A stretch of DNA of 64,000 nucleotides, taken from contig UESW01001787.1 of assembly GCA_900491605.1 (NCBI GenBank), positions 136,402-200,401 of the forward strand. The letters are read 5' to 3'. Source of the stretch: Calamus simplicifolius. Its lineage: Eukaryota > Streptophyta > Magnoliopsida > Arecales > Arecaceae. Position 1 is the first letter of the stretch, and every line of letters starts with the position of its first letter. A program made the translations under genes and the position numbers. The notes below the pieces were generated by a model. It searched no databases. It had not been told where the DNA came from and saw only the letters and a program-made list of their open reading frames with translations. Positions 56,901 to 61,614 of the stretch are shown here, piece by piece.

Positions 56901-57484
56901 AATGCCAAAAAAGAAATTTCATCACTGGTGACAGCACATGAAAGCAAAGCTGAAGAGGTTTCAGCACCAAAAGCAACTTCTCATGTCTTCCAGGTACCGT
57001 AGTCAAAATACTTATGAATTTGTGAATTCTCCTCTATCTAATGCATGCGTTATCATGAATTACAGGCACTGCAGTACTTGTTAAAACTTTGTAGTCATCC
57101 ATTGCTTGTCATCGGTGAAAAACCACCAGATTATGTGTCATCTATTCTATCAGAAGTCATCCCTGACTGTGCTGATATTCTATCTGAGCTTCATAAACTG
57201 CATCATTCTCCTAAATTGGTTGCTCTTCAAGAAATTCTGGAAGAGTGTGGAATAGGCTTAGACACATCAGCTTCTGATGGCTCTGCGACAGTTGGGCAGC
57301 ACCGAGTATTAATTTTTGCTCAACACAAGGTAAATATTTCCTTTTTTAGTTTGGTTTGGTCTTTTAAAATTTGGTGTGCTAAAGTTTTTTTCTTTCTTCT
57401 TTTTCCTCCTTTCAATGGAATACAATACCTGCAGTCTTTGCTTGATATCATTGAAAGGGATTTGTTCCTGGCTCATATGAAGAG
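5437..57484 (+). CDS. BTAF1: BTAF1/Mot1-type TBP-associated SNF2 ATPase, 24 exons, 3' end outside the window
   Basis: The product is the plant orthologue of BTAF1/Mot1, a nuclear ATPase that binds TATA-binding protein (TBP) and dissociates it from DNA, redistributing TBP between promoters. Seen in the sequence: an N-terminus beginning MAQSSSRLHRLLTLLD, HEAT-rich segments (about residues 1-140 and 480-1465), an acidic and polar insert (about 145-480), and a SNF2 ATPase lobe from about residue 1466. Walker A is DDMGLGKT (about 1489-1496), motif II is DEGH (about 1595-1598) and motif III is LSGTPIQNN. All introns are GT-AG and exon phases agree. About 1,865 residues are present; the family is about 2,000 or slightly longer, so roughly 180-200 residues with motifs IV-VI lie past base 64000. 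Five single-base losses break the frame (20907-20909, 28803-28805, 28888-28893, 45588-45589, 52113-52115). Identification rests on recognised family sequence, not a search. Confidence 0.95.
5630..5724 (+). CDS. BTAF1: BTAF1 coding exon 2
   Basis: Continues in phase as TGSTQTTRFAAARQIGDIAK and ends DLSSLLKK. This is the first HEAT-type helix pair of the N-terminal TBP-binding scaffold. The acceptor aaattaag is weak but fits the phase exactly (49 + 95 = 48 codons). Confidence 0.93.
5725..7648 (+). other. Intron 2
   Basis: No coding or clear mobile element. Bases 6380-6660 are rich in GTACC-containing words (gtaccattttggcac, gtaccgatcattaccaagtacc), resembling stretches near 8740-8800, 43430-43660 and 55180-55340. 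This may be an old dispersed repeat family. Confidence 0.5.
7649..7869 (+). CDS. BTAF1: BTAF1 coding exon 3
   Basis: Encodes VSQYLRSRNWDTRVAAAQAV followed by a run ending SWSNFQPNDVTGLSFR. This is HEAT-repeat sequence of the N-terminal scaffold. It is open for its full 221 bases with good acceptor (gattgtag) and donor (gttcta) sites. Confidence 0.93.
8052..8109 (+). CDS. BTAF1: BTAF1 coding exon 4
   Basis: Short exon encoding SFDINKVLEFGSPLLASGGQ, conserved in plant BTAF1. It is followed by the first very long intron (12.7 kb). Confidence 0.92.
8110..10689 (+). other. Intron 4, left part: no recognised element
   Basis: Non-coding intron DNA. A purine-rich GAGAGAGGG stretch lies at 8810-8960. 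The short open frames here show no family resemblance. An old LINE begins near 10690. Confidence 0.5.
12290..12484 (-). pseudogene. LINE reverse transcriptase core fragment
   Basis: Reads MNELTKHVQNDISWCMLFID then DIVLIDETK and LESKGFKISRTKTEYMKCNF. The IDDIVLIDE block corresponds to the catalytic YxDD-type motif of the reverse transcriptase. The surrounding domain is frameshifted. Confidence 0.8.
13821..14090 (-). pseudogene. LINE endonuclease fragment (APE-type)
   Basis: Open fragment MEGDFNEHIGKQRDGYEMVH followed by the C-terminal part with SQIDFFLTRK. GDFNEHIG and QIDFFLTR are typical of the apurinic-endonuclease domain that nicks target DNA in RTE-type LINEs. The upstream part of the domain is degenerate. 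Confidence 0.8.
14470..14779 (-). other. 5' region of the full-length RTE-type LINE
   Basis: GC-richer than the rest of the element. It includes a 61-codon open frame (14470-14655) of unknown function. A related 5' segment occurs in the short derivative at 59598-59933, which supports this as the true 5' end. Confidence 0.65.
15191..16017 (-). mobile_element. 5'-truncated RTE-type LINE
   Basis: Minus-strand copy of the (TTGAG)n family. It includes the 3' end near 15191, the C-terminal reverse transcriptase part with MLRWICDKTLKDEIRNKHIR (15299-15574), and the catalytic part with MLFTDDIVLINETK (15658-15993). Similarity to the full-length copy stops near 16017. No clear TSD was found. It interrupts the older plus-strand LINE. 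Confidence 0.8.
18902..18929 (+). repeat. Poly-C tract of 28 bases
   Basis: Uninterrupted run of 28 C, preceded by cacccccac. It gives spurious poly-proline open frames. It is G-rich on the minus strand. Confidence 0.95.
19798..19970 (-). mobile_element. SINE-like copy 1
   Basis: On the minus strand it reads gaaacagcctttcc, then ggataaggctacgtacatct, a gaccc-rich segment and a segment ending near gggctgcac. The same order of words occurs at 53362-53500 and 55365-55500. The words resemble the body of plant tRNA-derived SINEs (gtaaggctgcgtacat). No clear TSD was seen. Confidence 0.55.
20628..20680 (+). mobile_element. LINE 3' tail fragment, (TTG)n family
   Basis: Contains ctactttgggattaaggct followed by ttgttgttatttgtttg, the same 3' terminus as the old LINE ending near 16850. 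No coding part is retained. Confidence 0.6.
20846..20926 (+). CDS. BTAF1: BTAF1 coding exon 5, with a 1-base loss
   Basis: Starts EYDVASDSSKNPAERLARQK. After QKQ the expected conserved stretch NLRRRLG can be read only if one base is added to the AAA at 20907-20909. As given, the frame becomes TFVVVW and meets a stop at the start of exon 6. The exon is 81 bases where 82 are needed to join exons 4 and 6 in phase. Confidence 0.88.
20927..21805 (+). other. Intron 5
   Basis: Holds a 107-bp MITE-like element at 21378-21484; otherwise unremarkable T-rich intron. Confidence 0.6.
21378..21484. mobile_element. Small MITE-like element with terminal inverted repeats
   Basis: Starts GGCCTGTTTGGA and ends TCTAAACAGGCC (11 of 12 bases pair). 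Internal words (aacagct, aacagcca, ccaacagcc) also pair. The termini resemble hAT-type plant MITEs. No convincing TSD flanks it. Confidence 0.5.
21806..22143 (+). CDS. BTAF1: BTAF1 coding exon 6
   Basis: Encodes GLDVCEQFMDVSDVIKDEDL and continues through VPSFRPKMLSARELNLLKRK to an acidic linker, ending GAPK. It belongs to the charged, less conserved insert between the N-terminal repeats. The open frame continues upstream past the acceptor (tgcag, 21801-21805), but that part is intron. Confidence 0.92.
22144..23095 (+). other. Intron 6, left part
   Basis: Non-coding sequence with no recognised element. Bases 22150-22500 have no reading frame related to the flanking exons. Confidence 0.5.
23096..23439. 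repeat. AT-rich cryptic repeat with hairpin
   Basis: Dominated by taatatta words. A perfect inverted pair, aatattaaagatttt at about 23102-23116 and aaaatctttaatatt at about 23220-23234, can form a 15-bp stem. Similar AT sequence continues to the right of each LINE (25236-25620, 26390-26482, 27736-27920). Confidence 0.65.
23440..25235 (+). mobile_element. 5'-truncated RTE-type LINE
   Basis: Begins at gtaagtaatgccaaactt, which matches an internal point of the full-length element, and ends in gttgagttgagttga at about 25235. The reverse transcriptase region (24382-24594) reads WCILFVDDIVLIDETKSNVN. Frames are interrupted. The plus orientation is the same as the host gene. Confidence 0.82.
25236..26482 (+). 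other. Intron 6, middle part
   Basis: AT-rich cryptic repeat to about 25620, then unassigned sequence. Bases 25985-26250 repeat the words tttggcctcagtttggt and ggtttgg several times, a low-complexity GGTTTGG-type stretch common in plant intergenic DNA. Confidence 0.5.
26483..27735 (+). mobile_element. 5'-truncated RTE-type LINE
   Basis: Starts inside the reverse transcriptase (FGFMPGRSTVEAIYLLRRLM near 26570) and includes WCMLFVDDIVLIDETKSGID at 26896-27177. It ends ggcttagagttgagtt near 27735. Same family and orientation as the copy at 23440-25235 but an independent truncation. Confidence 0.82.
27736..28539 (+). other. Intron 6, right part
   Basis: AT-rich cryptic repeat to about 27920, then unassigned intron to the exon 7 acceptor. 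Confidence 0.5.
28540..28648 (+). CDS. BTAF1: BTAF1 coding exon 7
   Basis: Acidic linker followed by the highly conserved GKWPFQQFVEQLVHDMFDP block. Acceptor tctctgcag and donor gtaaat are strong. It follows a 6.4-kb intron containing two LINE fragments. Confidence 0.93.
28747..29345 (+). CDS. BTAF1: BTAF1 coding exon 8, with two 1-base losses
   Basis: Begins VWEVRHGTIMALREILTYQG. The frame then shifts at GGG 28803-28805, runs in the next frame through AGVYFPDLNSK for about 30 codons, and shifts again at the A-run 28888-28893 to resume REIDLNIHFAADEYEPDLKR. It ends VKLARHSWMKNWEILQDCAI then RFLCVLSLDR. The exon is 599 bases where 601 are needed, which independently supports exactly two missing bases. 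Confidence 0.88.
29541..29673 (+). CDS. BTAF1: BTAF1 coding exon 9
   Basis: Encodes FGDYVSDQVVAPVRETCAQA and ends LKILLQMQ, conserved HEAT-repeat sequence of the family. Phases on both sides fit. Confidence 0.94.
29751..29819 (+). CDS. BTAF1: BTAF1 coding exon 10
   Basis: 23 codons encoding HRQEWEVRHGSLLGIKYLVA followed by VRR. The WEVRHGSLLGIKYLVAVR block is a strong family signature. It is too short to be found by length-filtered ORF scans. Confidence 0.94.
29820..30428 (+). other. Intron 10
   Basis: Ordinary T-rich plant intron; no element recognised. Confidence 0.6.
30429..30640 (+). CDS. BTAF1: BTAF1 coding exon 11
   Basis: Encodes EMLQDLLFYVLPACRAGLED, then DDDVRAVAAEALIPTAAAIV, and ends LDDLSPSTS. 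These are canonical HEAT helices of BTAF1. A 13.2-kb intron follows, carrying a MITE and a gypsy-type retroelement. Confidence 0.95.
30641..32083 (+). other. Intron 11, left part
   Basis: Non-coding. Bases 31590-31740 contain mirrored words such as cacctaacctgccttaggc and ctttgtgctttaggtgcacc, a degraded low-complexity repeat. Nothing coding. Confidence 0.5.
32084..32801. mobile_element. MITE of about 718 bp with about 25-bp terminal inverted repeats
   Basis: The left end reads TTATACCC then GGCTGCGTTTGGATG. The right end reads CATCCAAACGCTGC then GGGTATAA, its imperfect reverse complement. GTG flanks both sides (32081-32083 and 32802-32804), a possible 3-bp TSD as in PIF/Harbinger or CACTA types. 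The interior repeats gaatag and tattcc words and has an AT-rich core (about 32330-32600). No transposase. Confidence 0.65.
32802..33694 (+). other. Intron 11, between MITE and gypsy element
   Basis: Unassigned intron sequence; no recognised element. Confidence 0.5.
33700..34794 (-). repeat. 3' LTR of the gypsy element
   Basis: 1,095 bases, TG...CA ends, nearly the same as the LTR at 40057-41134 apart from small indels. For example, the stretch around 34380-34450 has a short local duplication absent in the other LTR. Confidence 0.92.
34795..34806 (-). other. Polypurine tract
   Basis: Minus strand AAGTTGGGGGTG directly next to the 3' LTR, the usual primer for plus-strand DNA synthesis. Confidence 0.8.
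34807..35769 (-). other. 3' non-coding part of the gypsy element
   Basis: No reverse transcriptase, RNase H or integrase is readable here. A gaggacaatgagaattaag / ttggggggt stretch near 35650-35690 resembles the region after pol in full-length relatives, placing the deletion junction near 35700-35770. Confidence 0.6.
35770..36018 (-). pseudogene. Truncated reverse transcriptase start of the gypsy element
   Basis: Reads EALGWTMANIKGISLSIIQH and RDLQRKLKPTMK, then after a stop VVKEETIKLLDNG. These are the first residues of Athila/Tat-type reverse transcriptase. Similarity stops near 35770 and the catalytic core is absent. Confidence 0.75.
36496..37113 (-). pseudogene. Retropepsin-like protease region of the gypsy element
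   Basis: A 205-codon open frame. A Gag-protease linker is followed by a retropepsin core LLDLGASVNILSYSIYEQLG; the active-site triplet reads DLGAS instead of the more usual D-S/T-G, as in several plant gypsy proteases. After a frame break, ILGRPFLATANALIN (36225-36482) continues the domain. Confidence 0.8.
37251..38485 (-). pseudogene. gag region of the gypsy element
   Basis: Probable start MDPNNENNPPRQLKEYFTP at 38485. The capsid core is FSLKDRAKYWLNSLD and EFLKKYFPIGKTNQIRKAI (38042-38290). A zinc-knuckle-like CSSPTHSIGECP lies near 37630-37670. The frame is broken in several places, so no intact Gag. Confidence 0.75.
38486..40030 (-). other. 5' leader region of the gypsy element
   Basis: AT-rich, non-coding DNA between the primer site and gag. 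No extra reading frame is recognised. Confidence 0.6.
40031..40051 (-). other. Primer binding site (tRNA-Asp type)
   Basis: On the plus strand the stretch reads as the 3' end of plant tRNA-Asp (ccccggcaacggcgcca); on the element's strand it is TGGCGCCGTTGCCGGGG. It lies 5 bases from the right LTR. Confidence 0.85.
40057..41134 (-). repeat. 5' LTR of the gypsy element
   Basis: 1,078 bases, TG...CA ends. The LTR difference is small, suggesting a fairly recent insertion relative to the decayed LINEs nearby. Confidence 0.92.
41686..41860 (+). mobile_element. tRNA-derived SINE-like segment
   Basis: Contains a box-A-like tgtgctagtggttattct and, about 40 bases on, a box-B-like gggttcagatcttag, spaced as in a tRNA-derived SINE promoter. 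A T-rich stretch follows. No TSD was found, and it differs from the other SINE-like family in this window. Confidence 0.4.
42316..42551 (+). repeat. Tandem duplication, period 116 bp, two copies
   Basis: The unit containing aaaacttttatttggtatcc begins at 42319 and again at 42435. Both copies end in caggcccctaaa, with few differences, so the duplication is recent. Confidence 0.85.
43494..43587 (+). repeat. Tandem duplication, period 47 bp, two copies
   Basis: tatcatccccaaatgcttga occurs at 43494 and 43541, each followed by acaaagtgttaaggtac. One C/T difference is visible between copies. Confidence 0.85.
43879..44119 (+). CDS. BTAF1: BTAF1 coding exon 12
   Basis: Encodes SVMNLLAEIYSQPEMV and later LTPRLWPFMRHSITSVRHSA then IRTL. 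The split serine codon joins exon 11 across the longest intron in exact phase. Confidence 0.94.
44350..44523 (+). CDS. BTAF1: BTAF1 coding exon 13
   Basis: 58 codons: ERLLEVGYTRSSSESMANRF, then WPASILGDALQIVFQNLLLE, ending ERVWRLLLQ. HEAT-repeat region, open throughout, flanked by tttgtag and gttttc splice sites. Confidence 0.93.
44642..45067 (+). CDS. BTAF1: BTAF1 coding exon 14
   Basis: 142 codons starting CPEQDLEAAARAHFATWMQF and containing TKMFWPIVLPCKSRSRAAAK. It ends LWCDLTSLSGVQRQ. Part of the middle scaffold of the family. Confidence 0.94.
45188..45627 (+). CDS. BTAF1: BTAF1 coding exon 15, with a 1-base loss
   Basis: Starts VASMVLVAWFKEPRNKDPAK. As given, the frame ends at TAA 45614-45616 after LRQEFWLHQAT. 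With one more A at 45588-45589 it reads RVLATSGYLKCLQ, which is the conserved continuation, and reaches the donor after 45627. The length is 440 where 441 is required for phase. Confidence 0.89.
45847..45966 (+). CDS. BTAF1: BTAF1 coding exon 16
   Basis: 40 codons: NNLHLTVSALVAAAVVWMSE then LPSRLNPVILPLMAAVKREQ. Highly conserved HEAT segment with consistent phase on both sides. Confidence 0.95.
46056..46544 (+). CDS. BTAF1: BTAF1 coding exon 17
   Basis: 163 codons beginning EEILQQKAAEALAELIFYCI, with GEDRSKVEGFISRRGSEMAL and LFDKLPKLWECLTEVLKPL, ending DPQILINNIQ. Scaffold region. It is followed by a 2.3-kb intron holding a 175-bp LINE tail. Confidence 0.95.
46545..48847 (+). other. Intron 17
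   Basis: Holds a 175-bp LINE tail with perfect TSD at 47431-47605; otherwise unassigned intron sequence. Confidence 0.6.
47431..47605 (+). mobile_element. LINE 3' end only, 15-bp perfect TSD
   Basis: Flanked by TATATGCATGAGCAA at 47416-47430 and 47606-47620. The sequence is the last 175 bases of the (TTGAG)n RTE family, ending ggcttagatgagttgagttg. Strong 5' truncation is typical of LINE insertion. Same orientation as the gene. Confidence 0.92.
48848..49386 (+). CDS. BTAF1: BTAF1 coding exon 18
   Basis: Encodes VVRSIASMVDESLRPQLLTL, then RHYHVAVRLAASRCITSMAK, RQGAGMLVSLLVQGLGVELV and PLLVVPLLRCMSDCDHAVRQ, ending LLDNSHIDDYKLFVDLKVSL. These are the last HEAT repeats before the ATPase. Confidence 0.95.
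49736..49753 (+). repeat. Poly-G tract of 18 bases
   Basis: Uninterrupted G-run on the sense strand after tgtgtgtg. Confidence 0.95.
50164..50180 (+). repeat. Poly-G tract of 17 bases
   Basis: Uninterrupted sense-strand G-run after a T-run, only about 410 bases from the G18 tract. Confidence 0.95.
51730..52218 (+). CDS. BTAF1: BTAF1 coding exon 19: ATPase motifs I-III, with a 1-base loss
   Basis: Opens the SNF2 lobe: RYQQEGINWLSFLKRFKLHG followed by Walker A DDMGLGKTLQA. Further on are SLIICPSTLVGHW (motif Ia) and LSGTPIQ (motif III). At 52113-52115 the conserved ILDEGHIIKN is broken: as given, the sequence reads ATT TAG, and one more T restores LDEGH. The length is 489 where 490 fits the phase. 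Confidence 0.92.
52301..52369 (+). CDS. BTAF1: BTAF1 coding exon 20
   Basis: 23 codons: NNVLELWSLFDFLMPGFLGT then ERQ, completing SNF2 motif III (GTPIQNN). Short and easily missed. The following intron (4.2 kb) holds a LINE fragment and SINE-like copies. Confidence 0.94.
52761..53240 (-). mobile_element. 5'-truncated RTE-type LINE with 17-bp TSD
   Basis: Flanks AAAACGTATTAGGACCC (52744-52760) and AAAACATACTAGGACCC (53241-53257) match at 15 of 17 bases. The minus-strand copy holds the 3' terminus and the last part of the reverse-transcriptase frame. It ends near ataaaaccgttatt on the minus strand. Confidence 0.9.
53362..53500 (+). mobile_element. SINE-like copy 2
   Basis: Contains gtcattggttggaaacatgg (box-B-like), acaacatcttcgcatg, gtaaggctgcatacttttga, and gaagcctcatgcatcaagct. 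The order of words matches the copies at 19798-19970 and 55365-55500. Confidence 0.55.
54015..54175. repeat. ATGT/ACAT simple-sequence tract
   Basis: Degenerate alternation of tacatgtatgtatgtgtg-type words. It yields open frames on both strands rich in Tyr, Met, Cys and His that are not genes. Confidence 0.8.
55365..55500 (+). mobile_element. SINE-like copy 3
   Basis: Contains ctcaatcgtaaggctgctcc, a box-B-like ctaggtttccaagtgtg, agtctttccagatgcaat, ggtaaggttgcatacatctg and actctctccaaaccc. Best preserved copy of the family in this window. Confidence 0.6.
56318..56343 (+). repeat. Poly-G tract of 26 bases
   Basis: Sense-strand G26 after tgtgtgtgtgggtg, about 230 bases upstream of the exon 21 acceptor. 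Confidence 0.95.
56574..56678 (+). CDS. BTAF1: BTAF1 coding exon 21
   Basis: 35 codons: FQATYGKPLLAAKDSKCSAK then DAEAGVLAMEALHKQ. Conserved linker of BTAF1-type SNF2 proteins; phase and splice sites fit. Confidence 0.94.
56772..56993 (+). CDS. BTAF1: BTAF1 coding exon 22
   Basis: 74 codons beginning VMPFLLRRTKDEVLSDLPEK and continuing IIQDRFCDLSPVQIKLYEQF. This is the SNF2-specific region between the two ATPase lobes, ending ATSHVFQ. Confidence 0.95.
57066..57329 (+). CDS. BTAF1: BTAF1 coding exon 23
   Basis: 88 codons: ALQYLLKLCSHPLLVIGEKP, then HHSPKLVALQEILEECGIGL and GQHRVLIFAQHK. The last block begins the second helicase lobe. Confidence 0.95.
57435..57484 (+). CDS. BTAF1: BTAF1 coding exon 24 (last in the window)
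   Basis: Encodes SLLDIIERDLFLAHMK and leaves two bases (AG) for the next codon. The next conserved block of the family, a tyrosine-methionine-rich start of the second lobe, was not found between 57485 and 64000. Confidence 0.9.
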
Positions 57485-59597
57485 GTTAGTCATTTCTGAA
57501 GTTCTTTTTATTTATTTATTTTTAATCTCTGTTTATTCTGCTCTTGCTATGCATCCTATAAGTGTATCATCATGAGATTTAGCATTAGACATGTAACTAA
57601 TGTATGGTATTTTTTATTCTGTCACTTTTACGAGTAAAAGCTTTTCAGTATTATTAGACTTATATGACATCATATAAGAAATTTAAGATGTCTCTGGTGA
57701 TTCATGAGAGCAAGATGTATTATATGTGCTTTGCATGCACTCATGCATGTGCGCTCGCATGTTGGTTGCATTCCTTCAACATTGATACATGATATAATTG
57801 AACTTGATTTAGGCTATCATGTGGTGACATTATTAGCACATTTGTTTGGGACAGTATGGTTATAGGGTAGCATTTCCCTGCAACCATTTGTGCTTGCAGT
57901 TTGAGCAAGTAGAGAATGTAAAAATAGAAGCTTATCAGGTGTAATAGGGATTCCTGGCTACCCAAATAATGAGTAGAATCATAAAAATATGGTAAGGGAT
58001 CCTATACAATTATGGAATGGTAAAAAAAGGTGACCCAAGGGAGAGCAGAAGCTGATAGTATGGTTTGCTTTATTTGACAGTGTCCACTAATTCAATTTGG
58101 AGGCAGAGGTTGGCAGAAAAAATATTTTAGTTATTGTTGTTGAGATAATGCCTTAAATCAGGGAATCACAAAGGAAGAATATGAGGACATATATGAAGTA
58201 AAAAGAAGCCAAAAATCTCTTTTTCCTTACAGATTGAAAGTGTGTACCTTTTATTAAATTGGATGAGTTTGTGAATGTTATGAGAATAATGTGAGGAAAT
58301 CCTATTGTTTACGTGGATCTGCAGGCTAGAGTTAGACTATGAACTTGGCAAAAGTGAGAAAAGTAAGAAAAGGTCCATGGGTTAGCAGACCATGTTTTGC
58401 TTATGAACATTCAGAAGTGTTAAGGATGACATGGTAACTAACAACATTCATATAATATGGAAATTGTAGCTTGTTTAATTTGGAGATGCCAATATGTTGT
58501 TCGAGGCACATCTGAGATGTAACCTAAGCATTTTGTCAGGACTTACAAATAGGAATTAAGTGTCCTGTTTTCAGATGTTGGAACAGTTTGGATCTTTCAA
58601 AGGAGCAGAAAAAAATGTTCATGTTGCATGAAAATTAAATGTAATTAAGATCAAAATAGAATGTAAAATGCAGAGCTAAATAGTACTATAGTTTAATGGA
58701 GGATTTCATGCAGGATCACATTGTTTAGAACCTAGACAACCCATGAAGAATAGCAAGCCGCCTGTGCACCTGAATCTGTTTAATACAGTACAATATATAG
58801 TACAAGAACAACAATACAGCCTTAAGCTCTGTTGTGAGTCATAAAGTACAATATATGATGAATTGAATATAATGGAAATCCTAGAGAACACCCTTGACAT
58901 CTTATTGATTGTTATGATCCAAATGTTTTCATGTTGATCTGCTGAACTTGAGGGATTGATGTTGATGATTATTCAATCAACTGAAGCATGCTGTTTGTTG
59001 ATTGACATATGATTGAGTAAATGTTAATATCAACAGTTTTTTATCCACTTAGGAAGTCTTCTGAACCATGTATGTGAGCCAAATTTTCTAAATTGTTGTA
59101 TGTTCTATTTGGCCCTGTATTGCAAACTATATCCAATTACGTGATGGATATACTGCATGGAACATATGGGCACTTGTGTGGCACCCTACTTCCTACACAA
59201 ATTAAGAAGTGAAGAACATACTTAGAGGTAATAGACACCTTCCAGAATTTTAACTAAACTGAATTTTAGCATATTTTAATCGTTTACTATATCAGTTATC
59301 TGTGGAGTGAAATAATCAGGGTTTATCTATAAATGCACTGGAATTTTGTGTGCTTGAAGTGAAGTTTGTAGTAACCTGTGTGTTTTCTTAACAAGTAACA
59401 TTTGTTGAGGATTTTGAATGAGATAGAGGTTGTGGTTCTCTGAGGTAGTTGCTTCAGTTTACTTTTCAATGTCACAGTAAGTTATTAGAAGGTTTGGGAG
59501 GAGAATTTTTGGATGGTCAGTTTGAAAAGGAAGTTGATTTTCAGGGGGATAGGGGCCTGAAATGGCTGTTTCAAATGTCAGAATTTGTAAAAATAAT

Positions 59598-59933
59598 GTC
59601 TCAACTCAGCTCAACTCAAATCATCTAAGCCTTTTCCCAACTATATGGGGTCGGCTACATGAATTTGCTTCTTCCACTTTGCTCTATTCAAGACAGTCAA
59701 TACTCAAATTATCATTTTTCACCGTACCTGGGTGCTGGTGTAGCACCCCTTGCCCTTTTTTCAAAACATTCAGAGGTAGGTGCAACACGTCTCTTAATGA
59801 GGACATCTTAGCTCTTTATATAATTTGATTTAGTAGATTCATATTTAGGGGATCTGACGGGGTTTTACGCTGGCTGTTAGCTGTATAAAGCAATCCTCCT
59901 TTACTCGGGCTTGGGACTGGCTTTGGCAGAGTT
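59598..59933 (-). mobile_element. Internally deleted RTE-LINE derivative, 336 bp, 8-bp TSD
   Basis: Flanked by AAAATAAT at 59590-59597 and 59934-59941. The left part (to about 59710) matches the 3' end of the full-length LINE (atggggtcggctacatgaat). The right part matches its 5' region (caccccttgccc, then aaacattcagaggtaggtgc and cgggcttgggactggct), in the same orientation. The whole of the endonuclease and reverse transcriptase is missing. It looks like a non-autonomous short form with both ends kept. Confidence 0.8.
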
Positions 59934-60700
59934 AAAATAATTATGATGGAGAAAGCATCGGTTCAAATGTAATGGATTCAAAATAGTGCTACTAGGAAAG
60001 TTTGTAGAGGTGCTTCTGCTAAGGTAGTGGTGGCATGAGAGTTGCAAACATGGTACAGGATTTATGAATATTTCCATCAGAGCAATTACAAGTTCTATTG
60101 GGTGACGTGAAAGGGAAATGGACAGCTGAATGAAGATAATAAGGCCGCTCAATTAAATAATTTAGTATGCATTTATTTCCCAATTTTTTAATTGATCTCA
60201 AAATTAAGTTTAATTTTATTTTTTTTGGGAGGGGGGTTGGCTTTGGTTGGCATTCCAACTTTTTCCTAATATTAGTTGTAAGTGACATGAACCTTCTAAA
60301 TGAGTTTCACATGCAAATTAGGCCGTATGTCAAAATTTGATAGGTCTCCTAGCTTAACCCAACCCAAAAAAAAAATAAAATGGAAAAAATAGAAAAAAAA
60401 TCCACCCATCCACACATAAAAGAAAAAGCTAAAGGATATATTGAATGGATTCTATCAACTCTTCTTTATATTGAGGTGATGCTACCTCACATCTCACTAT
60501 ACCATTATTGAAGGGTTGATGACTCAATATGTTGGATGGGAATAAGGAGAGTAATTAGGAAGTTATCATTGGATTGGTGGGTTTGCATGGCATGTTTTGT
60601 AATTTATGATAAATGAAGCATCAAGAACAATGTATGGTTGGGGAGGAAGTGTAGCCATTTGTACAAGGTGCATTTATTTTTTGATGCTTAATTTACAAAT

Positions 60701-61550
60701 AAAACAACAACAAAGCCTACATGAGCTCTTTTTCTCTATTCAGCTATGTTCTAAGTCATTTTTTGTAAGATGCAAAAATTTTAGGCTTTTATTATTTTTT
60801 TCTATGTGATTTTTGGTTTACCTCATTCTCTTTTTTTTTACATGTGTCAAATTACTCTTCTGCACAGGTGCATTTTTAGGTCTACGTTGCATATGTCTAA
60901 ATTATTTAAGTCGTCATTTTCTTAATTTATCCTCGATTGGAGCTACCTCTATTTTTTTTACGAGTGGTTTCTTTTCTGATTATATGTTTTCTTATATTAT
61001 CACACATCTTAACATTCTTATTTTCATCACATTCATCTTATGTGTATGTATTTTTCTAGCTGCCCAACATTATATACCATAAAGCATAGATGGTTGTTGT
61101 CTTATAAAACTTTTTCATTATATCCAACCTGCTTTAATCTTACGGACAACATCCGCAATCTTTATTTATGAATAATCGATCCTAAATATTGAAAATGATC
61201 ATTTCTAGTAACTTCATGGTCCCCAATTTGTACTCTATATTCATCTTCATTTATAATTGTAGTAAAATTGTATTTCATATATTCTATCTGTCCTTTACTT
61301 AATCTAAAAACTTTAGATTCTAATATATTCGTCATAGTTCTAACTTACAATTAACTCTAGTCTTAGTTTCATATACTAGTACTATATTATCCGTAAATAA
61401 AATGCATCATGTAATATCATCCTAAATATGTCTAGTAAGCTCATTTATAACTAAAGTAAAAAAATAGGGACTAATAGCCTTAATATAAGTCTATTGTAAT
61501 AGAAAATTTGATAGTGTTACCACTAATAATTCTTACTCTAGCAACTGCTT

Positions 61551-61614
<64 letters not shown>

